This document shows, one piece after another, positions 15,538 to 24,361 of a DNA stretch of 64,000 nt. Made by a program: the position numbers and the translations under genes. Origin of the DNA: Chitinophaga pendula (lineage in GTDB: Bacteria > Bacteroidota > Bacteroidia > Chitinophagales > Chitinophagaceae); NCBI RefSeq assembly GCF_020386615.1, contig NZ_CP077769.1, positions 5,488,501 to 5,552,500 of the forward strand. The letters run 5' to 3'. Numbering within the stretch: position 1 is the stretch's first letter; every line of letters begins with the position of its first letter. The notes under the pieces are model-generated. The model was given only the letters and a program-made list of their open reading frames with translations. It was not told the origin of the DNA and did not search any database.

Positions 15538-16287
15538 TTATGGTTCGGGAGATAGCAGCTCGCGTATGATGTGTTTGTAGTTTTTACCCAAGGGAAGTTC
15601 TTTCCCATTTTTGAGGCATATGTTATTTCCCTCTATATAGTCCACATAGTGTTTGTTGAGAATAAAGGATTTGTGGATGCGTACGAAAGTATCTGCGGGT
15701 AGTTGTTCTTCGAAGCTGCTTAGTGTTCTTGCTGTCAGCAGGAAACGTTGTTCTTCCCATACTTTTACATAGTTACCCAGGCTTTCGAGATAGTATATCT
15801 GATCCAGTTTGAGTTGAATAAATTTCTTATCTGCTTTGATATATATCTGGGCGGATTCTGCTGTTTGTGTTGTTGGGGGCGGTAATGTAGCTGCCGGTGC
15901 GGCGGCGGGCGATGTGGTCTGTTGTCTCAGGGTGTAAGTTGCGAGTGCGCGATTAGCTGCTTTGAGGAAACGGTCGAAGCGAAAGGGTTTCAGCAGGTAG
16001 TCGCATACGTCGAGGTCGAAACTTTCCAACGCATATTCCTGGTAGGCGGAGGTGATGATGACCAATGGCTTTTGTTGTAATGTTCTGAGGAAGTCCAGTC
16101 CATTGAGGCGAGGCATGCGGATGTCGAGGAATAGCAGGTCTACGGGTTGTTTGCTGAGGAACTCCATTGCCTCTGTTGCCCTGTAACACTGTCCTACTAC
16201 CTGCAAGAAGGGAACATCCGTGATATATTTCAGGATGATATCGTGAGCGAGGGGTTCATCATCTACTATGAGGCAGCGCATACTCAT
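15538..16287 (-). CDS. LytTR-family response regulator
   Basis: The 249-residue regulator has a receiver with the acidic pair VDDEP and phospho-acceptor Asp55 (FLDIRMP), a Pro/Ala/Thr-rich linker (about 125-145), and a C-terminal LytTR DNA-binding domain (IYYLESLGNYVKV, then FVRIHKSFILN). Its start overlaps the stop of the kinase gene by 4 bases (ATGA), so the two are translationally coupled. The linker is unusually Pro-rich for this family. Confidence 0.92.
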   Translation of the reverse strand: MSMRCLIVDDEPLAHDIILKYITDVPFLQVVGQCYRATEAMEFLSKQPVDLLFLDIRMPRLNGLDFLRTLQQKPLVIITSAYQEYALESFDLDVCDYLLKPFRFDRFLKAANRALATYTLRQQTTSPAAAPAATLPPPTTQTAESAQIYIKADKKFIQLKLDQIYYLESLGNYVKVWEEQRFLLTARTLSSFEEQLPADTFVRIHKSFILNKHYVDYIEGNNICLKNGKELPLGKNYKHIIRELLSPEP

Positions 16288-17765
16288 GTGAGGTCCAGTT
16301 GCAAAGTTGCTTTAAAAATATGATTTTCTGATGAGGTGTACAGGGTATGTTTTCCCGGATACAGGAGTGACAGGCGTTTTTGCAGATTTGTCAGCCCGAT
16401 GCCCGGCGGTTTTTCATTCGGTTGTTCAAAGGAGTTGATGCAACTAAAATACAATTGTGTGGCGGTACAGTTTAATATCAGTTCGAGGGTGGCTGTATCT
16501 TCTGCCGGTTCTATGCCATGTTTAAAAGCATTTTCCACCAGTACGATCAATAACATGGGCGGTATCACCTGTTCTACGTTGGTGATATCCTTTTTAAACT
16601 GCCCTTGCAGGGGCTTTCTCAACCTTATCTGCTGTAGTTCCATATAGTCTTCTATGTACTTTATTTCTTCCTGTATGGAGACACCTGGTTCCTGTCCTTT
16701 GTAAATAACGTAGCGCATCAGTTCGGACAGGTGGAGGATGCTCTCTGGTGTTTTTCCGGACTGATGCAAGCTAAGGGCGTAGAGGTTGTTGAGGGTATTA
16801 AAAAAGAAGTGTGGATTCAGTTGTTGTTTTAGTAGTCCCAGTTCTGTTTCTGCTTTATCTTTTTCCAGCGATGCGATGTGGGAGTGTTGCCTGCCGAGTT
16901 GTATGGCCAGTACGATGGGGAGGCTGATGGCGACGATGGTGGCGGCGGCGAATCCATTCTCTGCTTTGAACGGGTTGGCGGAGAATATGGGCCCCAGCAG
17001 TTGTGTGATAGGCAATGCATTCAGCAAAGCGGCCAGCAGCGGATAACAGCAGCCGATTACGGTAAGGGTACACAGGATGTATGCCAGTATGCCTTTGTTC
17101 TTCAGCACTTTTGCTACCAGCAGGTGGCTGTTAATGTAGAAGAAAAAATAGCCACAGAGGTACATCAGGAAATACTGAGCGGCGAATCCCAGGAAGGTGC
17201 CAAAGTGGGTAATGATCATGTGGAGGTCGAACTCCCCTCCTACTAACAGGTTACCGCTGCTGTTGTAGTATCGGGGTTTGCCTATACTGGATATAGTGAA
17301 GATACCCAATATAATACTGATCAGGGCGATGCTGAGCAGGATTGCCTTTTCGAGGTTGAATGACTGCAGCCACCGGTGTTGGCGGCCACGGCCACGTATA
17401 TAGTGACTGAGTTGCAGGGCGACTTCTATTACGAACGCCCATATGGCACCTCCAAAGATCATTTCTTTGCTATCTCCTTCTCCAACCAGTCCATTACCTA
17501 TTGTGGCCGTAAGAGGCAACAGTAGTCCGAATGTAATCAGCCAGCACAAGGCATAGCGCCATGTTGGCCAGGTGTTTCTCCACTGTTCGCTGAAGCAGGA
17601 GAATACCAGGACGGGACTTAGTACGACGGCCATTGTCAGGATGCCAGTGCTGTAGTAATGCCAGACATCTACCTGCTGTTCCCAGGTGTTAACAATGGCG
17701 CACCATATGAGTAAGCCCAGGTATATCCAGGTATAATGCAGTTTATATATCCATTTTTCCATCAT
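16284..17765 (-). CDS. LytS-like sensor histidine kinase
   Basis: The 493-residue membrane kinase has about seven hydrophobic helices in residues 10-290, a short coiled linker, then the His_kinase (PF06580) motif QQLNPHFFFNTLNNLY with His319 as the phospho-acceptor. The HATPase core has LVENAFKHGIE as its N box and GIGLTNLQKRL as its G box. It should phosphorylate the LytTR regulator translated from the overlapping next gene. It is divergent from the ABC transporter operon, which is a natural target. Confidence 0.9.
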   Translation of the reverse strand: MMEKWIYKLHYTWIYLGLLIWCAIVNTWEQQVDVWHYYSTGILTMAVVLSPVLVFSCFSEQWRNTWPTWRYALCWLITFGLLLPLTATIGNGLVGEGDSKEMIFGGAIWAFVIEVALQLSHYIRGRGRQHRWLQSFNLEKAILLSIALISIILGIFTISSIGKPRYYNSSGNLLVGGEFDLHMIITHFGTFLGFAAQYFLMYLCGYFFFYINSHLLVAKVLKNKGILAYILCTLTVIGCCYPLLAALLNALPITQLLGPIFSANPFKAENGFAAATIVAISLPIVLAIQLGRQHSHIASLEKDKAETELGLLKQQLNPHFFFNTLNNLYALSLHQSGKTPESILHLSELMRYVIYKGQEPGVSIQEEIKYIEDYMELQQIRLRKPLQGQFKKDITNVEQVIPPMLLIVLVENAFKHGIEPAEDTATLELILNCTATQLYFSCINSFEQPNEKPPGIGLTNLQKRLSLLYPGKHTLYTSSENHIFKATLQLDLT

Positions 17766-17962
17766 GCTGTAGGATGTAAAGGAATATTGATTCTATGCTT
17801 CCAGCAAATTTTAATGATGAAAGTGTGGAATTTGATGATGTAGGTAAATCTTTCCGGTTACGGGCATAAATGGTACGTTGATCACGGAAGCGATGTATTT
17901 CCTCAAGTATAGTTGAACACGCTGATGGCTGCCCATAATTTGGCGGTATTAAATCGAAGTTC

Positions 17963-18862
17963 ATGTACAGACTACACATCCATCAACTTAGCAAAAGCTA
18001 TGTCCGCGGGACGAAAGCGCTGGATAATGTGTCGCTCTCTATACCTAATGGTATGTTTGGTTTGCTGGGGCCTAACGGTGCTGGTAAATCTACTTTAATG
18101 CGTACGTTGGCGACGCTTCAGCCACCTGACAGCGGGCAGGTATTGTTTGACGGGCAGGACATTACGTTGCAACCCTCTTTTTTACGCCGGCAGCTGGGTT
18201 ATTTACCACAGGATTTTGGTGTATATCCGAAGATCTCTGCATTTGATCTGCTGGATCATTTTGCTACGCTGAAAGGTATTATTCACCGTCAGGAGCGTAA
18301 GGAGCAGGTATTGGCGCTTTTACACCAGACGAATCTTTACCAGGTACGTAAGCAGGCAGTCAGTACCTTTTCCGGCGGTATGCGGCAGCGATTTGGTATT
18401 GCGCAGGCATTACTCGGTAATCCTCAGCTGGTGATTGCTGACGAGCCGACGGCGGGGCTTGATCCGCAGGAGCGGAACCGCTTTCACGACCTGCTTTGTG
18501 AGATCGGGGAGCAGGTGGTGGTTTTGTTGTCGACGCACATTGTAGAGGATGTAAAGGATCTTTGTCCGCGGATGGCGGTGATGGCCTCGGGGAAGGTGTT
18601 ACTACAAGGTGGACCCTCGGAGCTGACTGCTGCGCTGACAGGGTTGGTATGGCATAAGACGATATTGAGAGCGGATCTGCCGGATTACCAGGCAGCACTC
18701 AATGTGATCTCCACCCGTATGCAGGCCGGTCAGTTGCAGGTGCATGTGCTGTCTGCTGATTGTCCGGGTGCAGGTTTTACGCCCTTTACGCCAGGTTTGG
18801 AGGAGGTTTATTTTTCGGCATTATTTGGGACGCAACGTTCCGGAAAGGAGGCGAGGTTATGA
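17963..18862 (+). CDS. ABC transporter ATP-binding protein
   Basis: The 299-residue ATPase has Walker A GPNGAGKST, signature FSGGMRQR, Walker B LVIADEP and a switch His in STHIVED. The C-terminal 80 residues are an extra domain typical of exporters paired with ABC-2 permeases. The stop overlaps the ATG of the permease/peptidase gene by 4 bases. The pair lies between two LytS/LytTR systems. Confidence 0.93.
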   Translation: MYRLHIHQLSKSYVRGTKALDNVSLSIPNGMFGLLGPNGAGKSTLMRTLATLQPPDSGQVLFDGQDITLQPSFLRRQLGYLPQDFGVYPKISAFDLLDHFATLKGIIHRQERKEQVLALLHQTNLYQVRKQAVSTFSGGMRQRFGIAQALLGNPQLVIADEPTAGLDPQERNRFHDLLCEIGEQVVVLLSTHIVEDVKDLCPRMAVMASGKVLLQGGPSELTAALTGLVWHKTILRADLPDYQAALNVISTRMQAGQLQVHVLSADCPGAGFTPFTPGLEEVYFSALFGTQRSGKEARL

Positions 18863-21800
18863 TGAGGTCACTTTTACGATTTGAGTTATCCTATCATTTC
18901 CGGCAGGTGACTTTTCTCATCGCGGCCTTTTTGTTCTTTATGATGGGGATGCTGGCGGTGCAGATGAACTTTGGCGGGACTGATATTTACAAGAACTCGC
19001 CTTATGTGGCGGCGGTGATGACCAGCCTGCTTTCGCTGAACACCCTATTCCCCGCTATTATATTTGCCGGGAATGTATTGATACGTGATAGCAGCTATAA
19101 GACGGAACCGTTGTTGTTCACGACGGCGATCACGCGGCCATATTATTTCTTTGTCCGCTTTGCCGGTTTCTTTACTGCTGTATTCTTATTGTTACTGTTG
19201 ATGGTAACGGGTGTTATGATAGGTACTGTTGTTTTTGCCGCGCATCAGAGCGGGCCATTTCACCTGTATTACTATATACATCCCTTAGTCGTGTTTGGGT
19301 TACCTAATGTGTTATTTGTAAATAGTTTGCTTTTCAGTATTTCCCTGTTGACCCGTAATGTCAAAGCGATCTATGTAGGCGGTGTGTTGATCTACGTACT
19401 ATACCTGGCGGGATCGGTATGGGGTCAGTCGCCTTTGATAGCCGGATCTGCTGCCAAGACAGGGCTTCCCTCCTTGTCAGCCCTGCTGGTAGACCCCTTC
19501 GGTTTAAGTACGTTTTTCGGTGTTACCCGTTTATGGAATACCCTGCAAAAGAACCAGCAAGTATTTGCGCTAAGCGGTGGCTTTCTATTTAACCGGTTGT
19601 TATGGACGGGGATATCCTGCAGCCTGTTACTGCTTACTTATAAAACCTTTCCTTTCCGGCAACAGCAGATGCAGGCTAAACGTCTGCCTGTCAGGCAAGC
19701 TACGCCTACGTCATTGTTGCCGTACCATCCTGTTGACGTTCATCCTTACGGCAATGGTTATTACCGGCGAGCCATTCTTTCGCAATTCAAACTGGAGGTG
19801 AGCGCACTGTTGAAACATATTCCTTTTGGGGTCATGCTATTATTATGGGCGGTATTGCTGTGGATAACGTTAAAAGACAGTGCGACTATGGGGTTCTATG
19901 GTATGCGCTTCTACCCTTTCACCGGTATTATCGTGGCGCAGCTACTGGATATAAAGTTTGCCTTACTGCTGATCATTTTCTATGTAGCGGAGATAAGCGG
20001 GCGGGAGCGATCTGCCAATATCCAGGGGTTGCTCTATAGTACACCGGTGCCGGATATGATCATGTGGGGCGCCAAATGTGGTGCACTTGCCTTACTGGTA
20101 TTCCTCCTCATCACTGTTAATATTGGTACGGGTATCGGGTTACAGCTAAGTAACAATTACCGGCAGCTGGAATTACCATTGTATGGTAGCCTGTATTATT
20201 ACAGCGGCTTACCATTGTTCTTGTTTGCCATACTGGCGTTGTTTATACAGACACTTGCCGGCAGCAAATATTCCGGTTTGCTATTGAATGTGATGGCAGC
20301 GGGGTTGATCGTATTCAGCAAGCGGATCGGTATTACCCATTACCTGCTGCGTTATGCCAGTGTGCCCAAACTGGAGCATTCTTATATGAATGGTTTCGGG
20401 CATTATGCTACGGCCTTCAACTGGTATATGCTTTATTGGGGAGGGCTGGCGCTTTTACTTGCTTTGGGCAGCATTGCCCTGTGGAATGGCGGTGGCAGGC
20501 GGGGACCGCTCGCGTCTTTCCAATCGGCCTGGCGGCAGCGAGGCAGGGTAGGTAACATGCTGTTACTGGCAGGATTGCTGACCTGGGTGACAGCTGGTGC
20601 TTATGTTTACTATCAGACAAACCTCATTGGCAAATACCAATCCCCTTCCGATCAGGAGGCCTGGCAAGTCGGTTATGAGCGTGCTTATGCACCATTAGCC
20701 CGGATATCACAGCCGGATATCACAGCCTTAAAAGCGAAGATAGACCTTTATCCATCGGAGCGGCGGTATACCGTCAAAGGTAGCTACCAGTTGAAAAACA
20801 ACACTGACAGCGCTATCCGTCGTATATGGGTAGGTATTGAGCCATCGGTTACGAAGGCGCAGCTGTGGTTGCCCGGCGCCACCCTACAACAAGCCGACAA
20901 GCTCTATGAGCAATATTGGTATTTATTAAAGACGCCATTGTTGCCAGGGCAGGAGCTATCCTTACAATTCCAGATGGACGTGGTGCGTAATGGATTCGTT
21001 GCCTTTAACAATGAGCATTCCCTTGTGGCAAACGGTTCATATGTAGAGCTTGCGAAGTATTTACCTTTTATCGGCTACAACGGGCGTCTGCAATGTGAAG
21101 ATGCGATCGTGCGTAAGGCAGCCGGGCTGGCTGAGCAGGTAACGGACGACTACGACACTACCTATCATCTGGTGGATATAGATGCTACTGTTTCTACTGC
21201 GGGGGATCAGTATGTGTGTATGCCGGGGGTATTAAAACGTTCCTGGCAGCAGGCCGGCAGGCGATATTTTCATTACCAGACGGAAGCTCCTATCAACTTT
21301 GCCTTTGCTTTGAGTTCTGCGCGATATGCTATAAAAAGGGAGCAATACAAAGGGGTATCGCTTAGTATATTTTACCAGGAAGGATATGCACATAACCTGG
21401 AGAGCATGATGCAGGGTATGAAGGATGCCTTGGACTATTGCAGTGAGCAGTTTATGCCCTATCCGTTTACGACACTTTCTATCGCGGAGATACCACAATA
21501 CAGGGGTACGGCGACAGCCTATCCGGGGATGATCTTCAGTGCGGAGCAGAACAATTTCCTCAGTGATTTCAGGGACTCCAACAAGTTGGATTATGCTTAT
21601 GCGACTGTGCTGCACGAGGTATCGCATCAGTGGTGGGCACATACCCTTGTACCTGCCGGGGGACCCGGTTACAAGATGCTGACGGAATCCCTGGCCAAGT
21701 ATACGGAAGCGGTGGTGATGGAGCGGAAAGTCGGCCCCCTGCGATTGCGGCAATATATGCAGGCAGATAATTCCCTGTATATGATGACACGCGGCAGCTA

Positions 21801-22389
21801 TGCTCATGAACCTGCGTTGGTCAATACGATAGATGAATCTTTCGTTTGCTATCAGAAGGGCGCGATGGCATTTTATGCTATCAAGGAAAGCATCGGTGAA
21901 AAGCAGGTAAATGCGGCCCTGCGGCAGCTGGTATATGCGCATGTTTATCCTTTCAAGAGAGCGATACCAGAGGACCTGGTACAGGCCTTGTACCAGTATG
22001 CTGACACTACACAGCGACGATTGATCGACGAGCAGCTACGGCAAGTGATCGTATACGATCTGGCAGTAAAGGTATTATCCTGCGAACGGGTTGGCAGCAA
22101 ATATCATTTGCAGGTGCGGGTAGATATTCAAAAGAACAGGCAATTGGATGCTCAGCCGGAGCAGCCGCTGGCCATTAACGATATCATTCCTCTTGCTATT
22201 TTCGACCAGGAAAGTGAAGTATGGATACGGCCAGCTGTTCCTATTTACCTGGAACGTACTTATTTTCATCAGGCGTCCACTATGCTGACACTTGTATTGG
22301 ACCGGGCCCCAGCGATGGTGGCTATTGACCCTTATGCGTATATCCCGGACGGCAACCAGCAGGATAACATCGCTATCGTGCCCAGGTAG
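18859..22389 (+). CDS. ABC-2 permease fused to M1 aminopeptidase
   Basis: The 1176-residue protein starts at the ATG at 18859, which overlaps the ATPase stop. The first 600 residues hold two sets of transmembrane helices of ABC-2 type separated by loops. From about 620 on there is an M1 (gluzincin) metallopeptidase domain with HEVSHQWW (His919, His923) and a downstream Glu in LTESLAKY. Such permease/peptidase fusions are known in Bacteroidota, but the transported substrate is not established. The topology puts the peptidase on the far side of the membrane, so it may trim a peptide that is exported or imported by the same protein (inference). Confidence 0.85.
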   Translation: MMRSLLRFELSYHFRQVTFLIAAFLFFMMGMLAVQMNFGGTDIYKNSPYVAAVMTSLLSLNTLFPAIIFAGNVLIRDSSYKTEPLLFTTAITRPYYFFVRFAGFFTAVFLLLLLMVTGVMIGTVVFAAHQSGPFHLYYYIHPLVVFGLPNVLFVNSLLFSISLLTRNVKAIYVGGVLIYVLYLAGSVWGQSPLIAGSAAKTGLPSLSALLVDPFGLSTFFGVTRLWNTLQKNQQVFALSGGFLFNRLLWTGISCSLLLLTYKTFPFRQQQMQAKRLPVRQATPTSLLPYHPVDVHPYGNGYYRRAILSQFKLEVSALLKHIPFGVMLLLWAVLLWITLKDSATMGFYGMRFYPFTGIIVAQLLDIKFALLLIIFYVAEISGRERSANIQGLLYSTPVPDMIMWGAKCGALALLVFLLITVNIGTGIGLQLSNNYRQLELPLYGSLYYYSGLPLFLFAILALFIQTLAGSKYSGLLLNVMAAGLIVFSKRIGITHYLLRYASVPKLEHSYMNGFGHYATAFNWYMLYWGGLALLLALGSIALWNGGGRRGPLASFQSAWRQRGRVGNMLLLAGLLTWVTAGAYVYYQTNLIGKYQSPSDQEAWQVGYERAYAPLARISQPDITALKAKIDLYPSERRYTVKGSYQLKNNTDSAIRRIWVGIEPSVTKAQLWLPGATLQQADKLYEQYWYLLKTPLLPGQELSLQFQMDVVRNGFVAFNNEHSLVANGSYVELAKYLPFIGYNGRLQCEDAIVRKAAGLAEQVTDDYDTTYHLVDIDATVSTAGDQYVCMPGVLKRSWQQAGRRYFHYQTEAPINFAFALSSARYAIKREQYKGVSLSIFYQEGYAHNLESMMQGMKDALDYCSEQFMPYPFTTLSIAEIPQYRGTATAYPGMIFSAEQNNFLSDFRDSNKLDYAYATVLHEVSHQWWAHTLVPAGGPGYKMLTESLAKYTEAVVMERKVGPLRLRQYMQADNSLYMMTRGSYAHEPALVNTIDESFVCYQKGAMAFYAIKESIGEKQVNAALRQLVYAHVYPFKRAIPEDLVQALYQYADTTQRRLIDEQLRQVIVYDLAVKVLSCERVGSKYHLQVRVDIQKNRQLDAQPEQPLAINDIIPLAIFDQESEVWIRPAVPIYLERTYFHQASTMLTLVLDRAPAMVAIDPYAYIPDGNQQDNIAIVPR

Positions 22390-22390
22390 T

Positions 22391-23086
22391 TTATTTGCTG
22401 AAGCTGTTTAATACTATGTCTTTATAGTTGCTACTAACGGGGACTGCCTGTAGCCCGGTGAGTGTCACTTCACCGGGCTTTATCACTTTAATCCTGGCGA
22501 TGGATACGATATATGATTTGTGTGTACGTACGAATCGATCCGGGGGTAACATTTCTTCCAGCTTTTTCATGGTAAGATGTACCAGGTAGGTCCGGTTGTC
22601 TGTGACGATCTTCATATAGTCCCGGGAGCCTTCGATATATATTATATCTGTATAGGGGATCTTTAACAGCCCTTCTTTTTCTTTTACCAGCAGGTGGCCC
22701 TGATAGGGGGAAGCCGGTTGATCCGTTGGGGTGGCGAGCAGGGCTTTCACTTTTTGTATGGCCTGGAGAAAACGTTCGTATGAGAACGGTTTGAGCAGGT
22801 AATCTGCTACATTCAGTTCATATCCTTGTAGTGCGTACTCAGCGTATGCGGTAGTAAATACCACTTTGGCTGTTGGATGTAACGTTTTGAGGAATGTGAC
22901 ACCATTGACCAATGGCATTTCGATATCCAGGAAGATGAGGTCGACCGTTTGTTGTTCCAGTTTGGCGAATGCTTCCATGGCATTGCGACAATTGCCAGCC
23001 AGTGTAAGGTCGTCCGTCTGCAGGATATATTGTTCGAGTATCTGGTGAGCGATGACCTCATCATCGACTATCAAACATTTGATCAT
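22391..23086 (-). CDS. LytTR-family response regulator
   Basis: The 231-residue regulator has a receiver with VDDEV and phospho-acceptor Asp54 (FLDIEMP) and a C-terminal LytTR domain (IIYIEGSRDYMKI, then FVRTHKSYIVS). I chose the ATG at 23086 because the receiver begins there with MIKCLIVDDE; 35 more upstream residues in the same frame are not receiver-like and overlap the kinase. The gene ends convergently 2 bases from the permease/peptidase gene, with no room for a terminator. Confidence 0.9.
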   Translation of the reverse strand: MIKCLIVDDEVIAHQILEQYILQTDDLTLAGNCRNAMEAFAKLEQQTVDLIFLDIEMPLVNGVTFLKTLHPTAKVVFTTAYAEYALQGYELNVADYLLKPFSYERFLQAIQKVKALLATPTDQPASPYQGHLLVKEKEGLLKIPYTDIIYIEGSRDYMKIVTDNRTYLVHLTMKKLEEMLPPDRFVRTHKSYIVSIARIKVIKPGEVTLTGLQAVPVSSNYKDIVLNSFSK

Positions 23087-23090
23087 GATC

Positions 23091-24179
23091 TTAACATTGT
23101 ATATGAAGGTGTACGGTATAGGTATGGTTGTCGGTGGTGATGTCCAAGGTATGACGTTCCGGATAGTATAGTGCCAGCCGCTTTTTTGCATTCTCTAATC
23201 CGACGCCTCCATAGTATGATGATTGCATGGGTGTGATCAGCACTTTGCTGTTGGAGATCATAAAATGAACCCTGTTTTGTGTTACTGTGATTGCTCCTTT
23301 TACAAAGCCATTATCAGAGATGCGATGTGCGCCATGTTTAAAACTGTTTTCCACGAAAGGTATAAATAAGAGCGGTGCTATTGACAGGTCTTGCAGGCTG
23401 TTACGATCTATTTGAAAATGGATATTAGCCATCGGGTAGCGTTTTTTCTCCATTTCGAGATAGTTGTCGAGGAAGTCGAGATCTTTTTCGACAGGCACCT
23501 GGTTTTGCTGGCAATCGTACAGTATGTACCGCATCATATCGGATAGGCGCAAGATAAAGGCAGGTGTTTCTTTAGCACCTGTTATACTCATGCCATATAT
23601 ACTATTCAGGGTGTTGAAGAGGAAGTGCGGGTGCAGTTGTGCTTTTAGCGTCTCCAGTTGCAGTACCAGGTTATCTTTTTCGAGGACGTGCCGTTGTTTT
23701 TCGGCGGAGAATGCATACCGCATGAACATGACCGAGAAGAATGCCAGCATATCTGTCAGGATAATGGTGACCTGCATACCTCTGGTCATCAGGGCATGGT
23801 CGAACCAGGCAAACTGTTTTTCCCAGAACACGGTCATTACCGGGTTGTGGTTCAGGAACCGGAAGAGGGCTGCCATGAACCAGTTGACCCATTTGGGTAT
23901 GAATACAAACCAGGCTATGGTGGTAAAGAAGAGGGCAGTATACTGTCTTTTTTTCAGGAGCCAGGGGCCTATGAGCCGGTAAAAAGGGATGACATAGGCG
24001 GTGGTGGCAATGGCGAAAGGGATGAGTATGGGAAAAGGGAAATTGGTACGAAGGCGAGGGAGCCAGGAATCCCCTGCCAGTTCGCTGTACTTATACAGGC
24101 AGACATATATTATCCAGACCAGTATTTCATAGACGGAGATGATCTGGCTGCCGGATTGTTGTTTTCTTGGATTGCTCAT
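23091..24179 (-). CDS. LytS-like sensor histidine kinase
   Basis: The roughly 362-residue kinase has four or so hydrophobic helices in residues 15-160, then KAQLHPHFLFNTLNSIY with His185 (187 if counted from the TTG at 24185) as phospho-acceptor, and an HATPase core with FVENSFKHG and GVGLENAKKRL. I prefer the ATG at 24179; the TTG at 24185 is part of a TAGTTTTG box on the same strand. The regulator gene follows after 4 bases. It is the second of two paralogous two-component systems that flank the ABC genes. Confidence 0.88.
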   Translation of the reverse strand: MSNPRKQQSGSQIISVYEILVWIIYVCLYKYSELAGDSWLPRLRTNFPFPILIPFAIATTAYVIPFYRLIGPWLLKKRQYTALFFTTIAWFVFIPKWVNWFMAALFRFLNHNPVMTVFWEKQFAWFDHALMTRGMQVTIILTDMLAFFSVMFMRYAFSAEKQRHVLEKDNLVLQLETLKAQLHPHFLFNTLNSIYGMSITGAKETPAFILRLSDMMRYILYDCQQNQVPVEKDLDFLDNYLEMEKKRYPMANIHFQIDRNSLQDLSIAPLLFIPFVENSFKHGAHRISDNGFVKGAITVTQNRVHFMISNSKVLITPMQSSYYGGVGLENAKKRLALYYPERHTLDITTDNHTYTVHLHIQC

Positions 24180-24361
24180 ACACAAAACTAATACCGTACA
24201 TGCGGTGCGCTTATTGGCTGTTCGACAAAATGGGATTTTCTTTCGACAAAATCAAGGGCAGTTGATTACGTAGCCTGTATATGGTATTTGGCAGAAAGCA
24301 GGTTTCCGTCTCCTGACGATCGTTGTTCCTTTGCTGTATCAATCAAAACATAGCAATCGAC

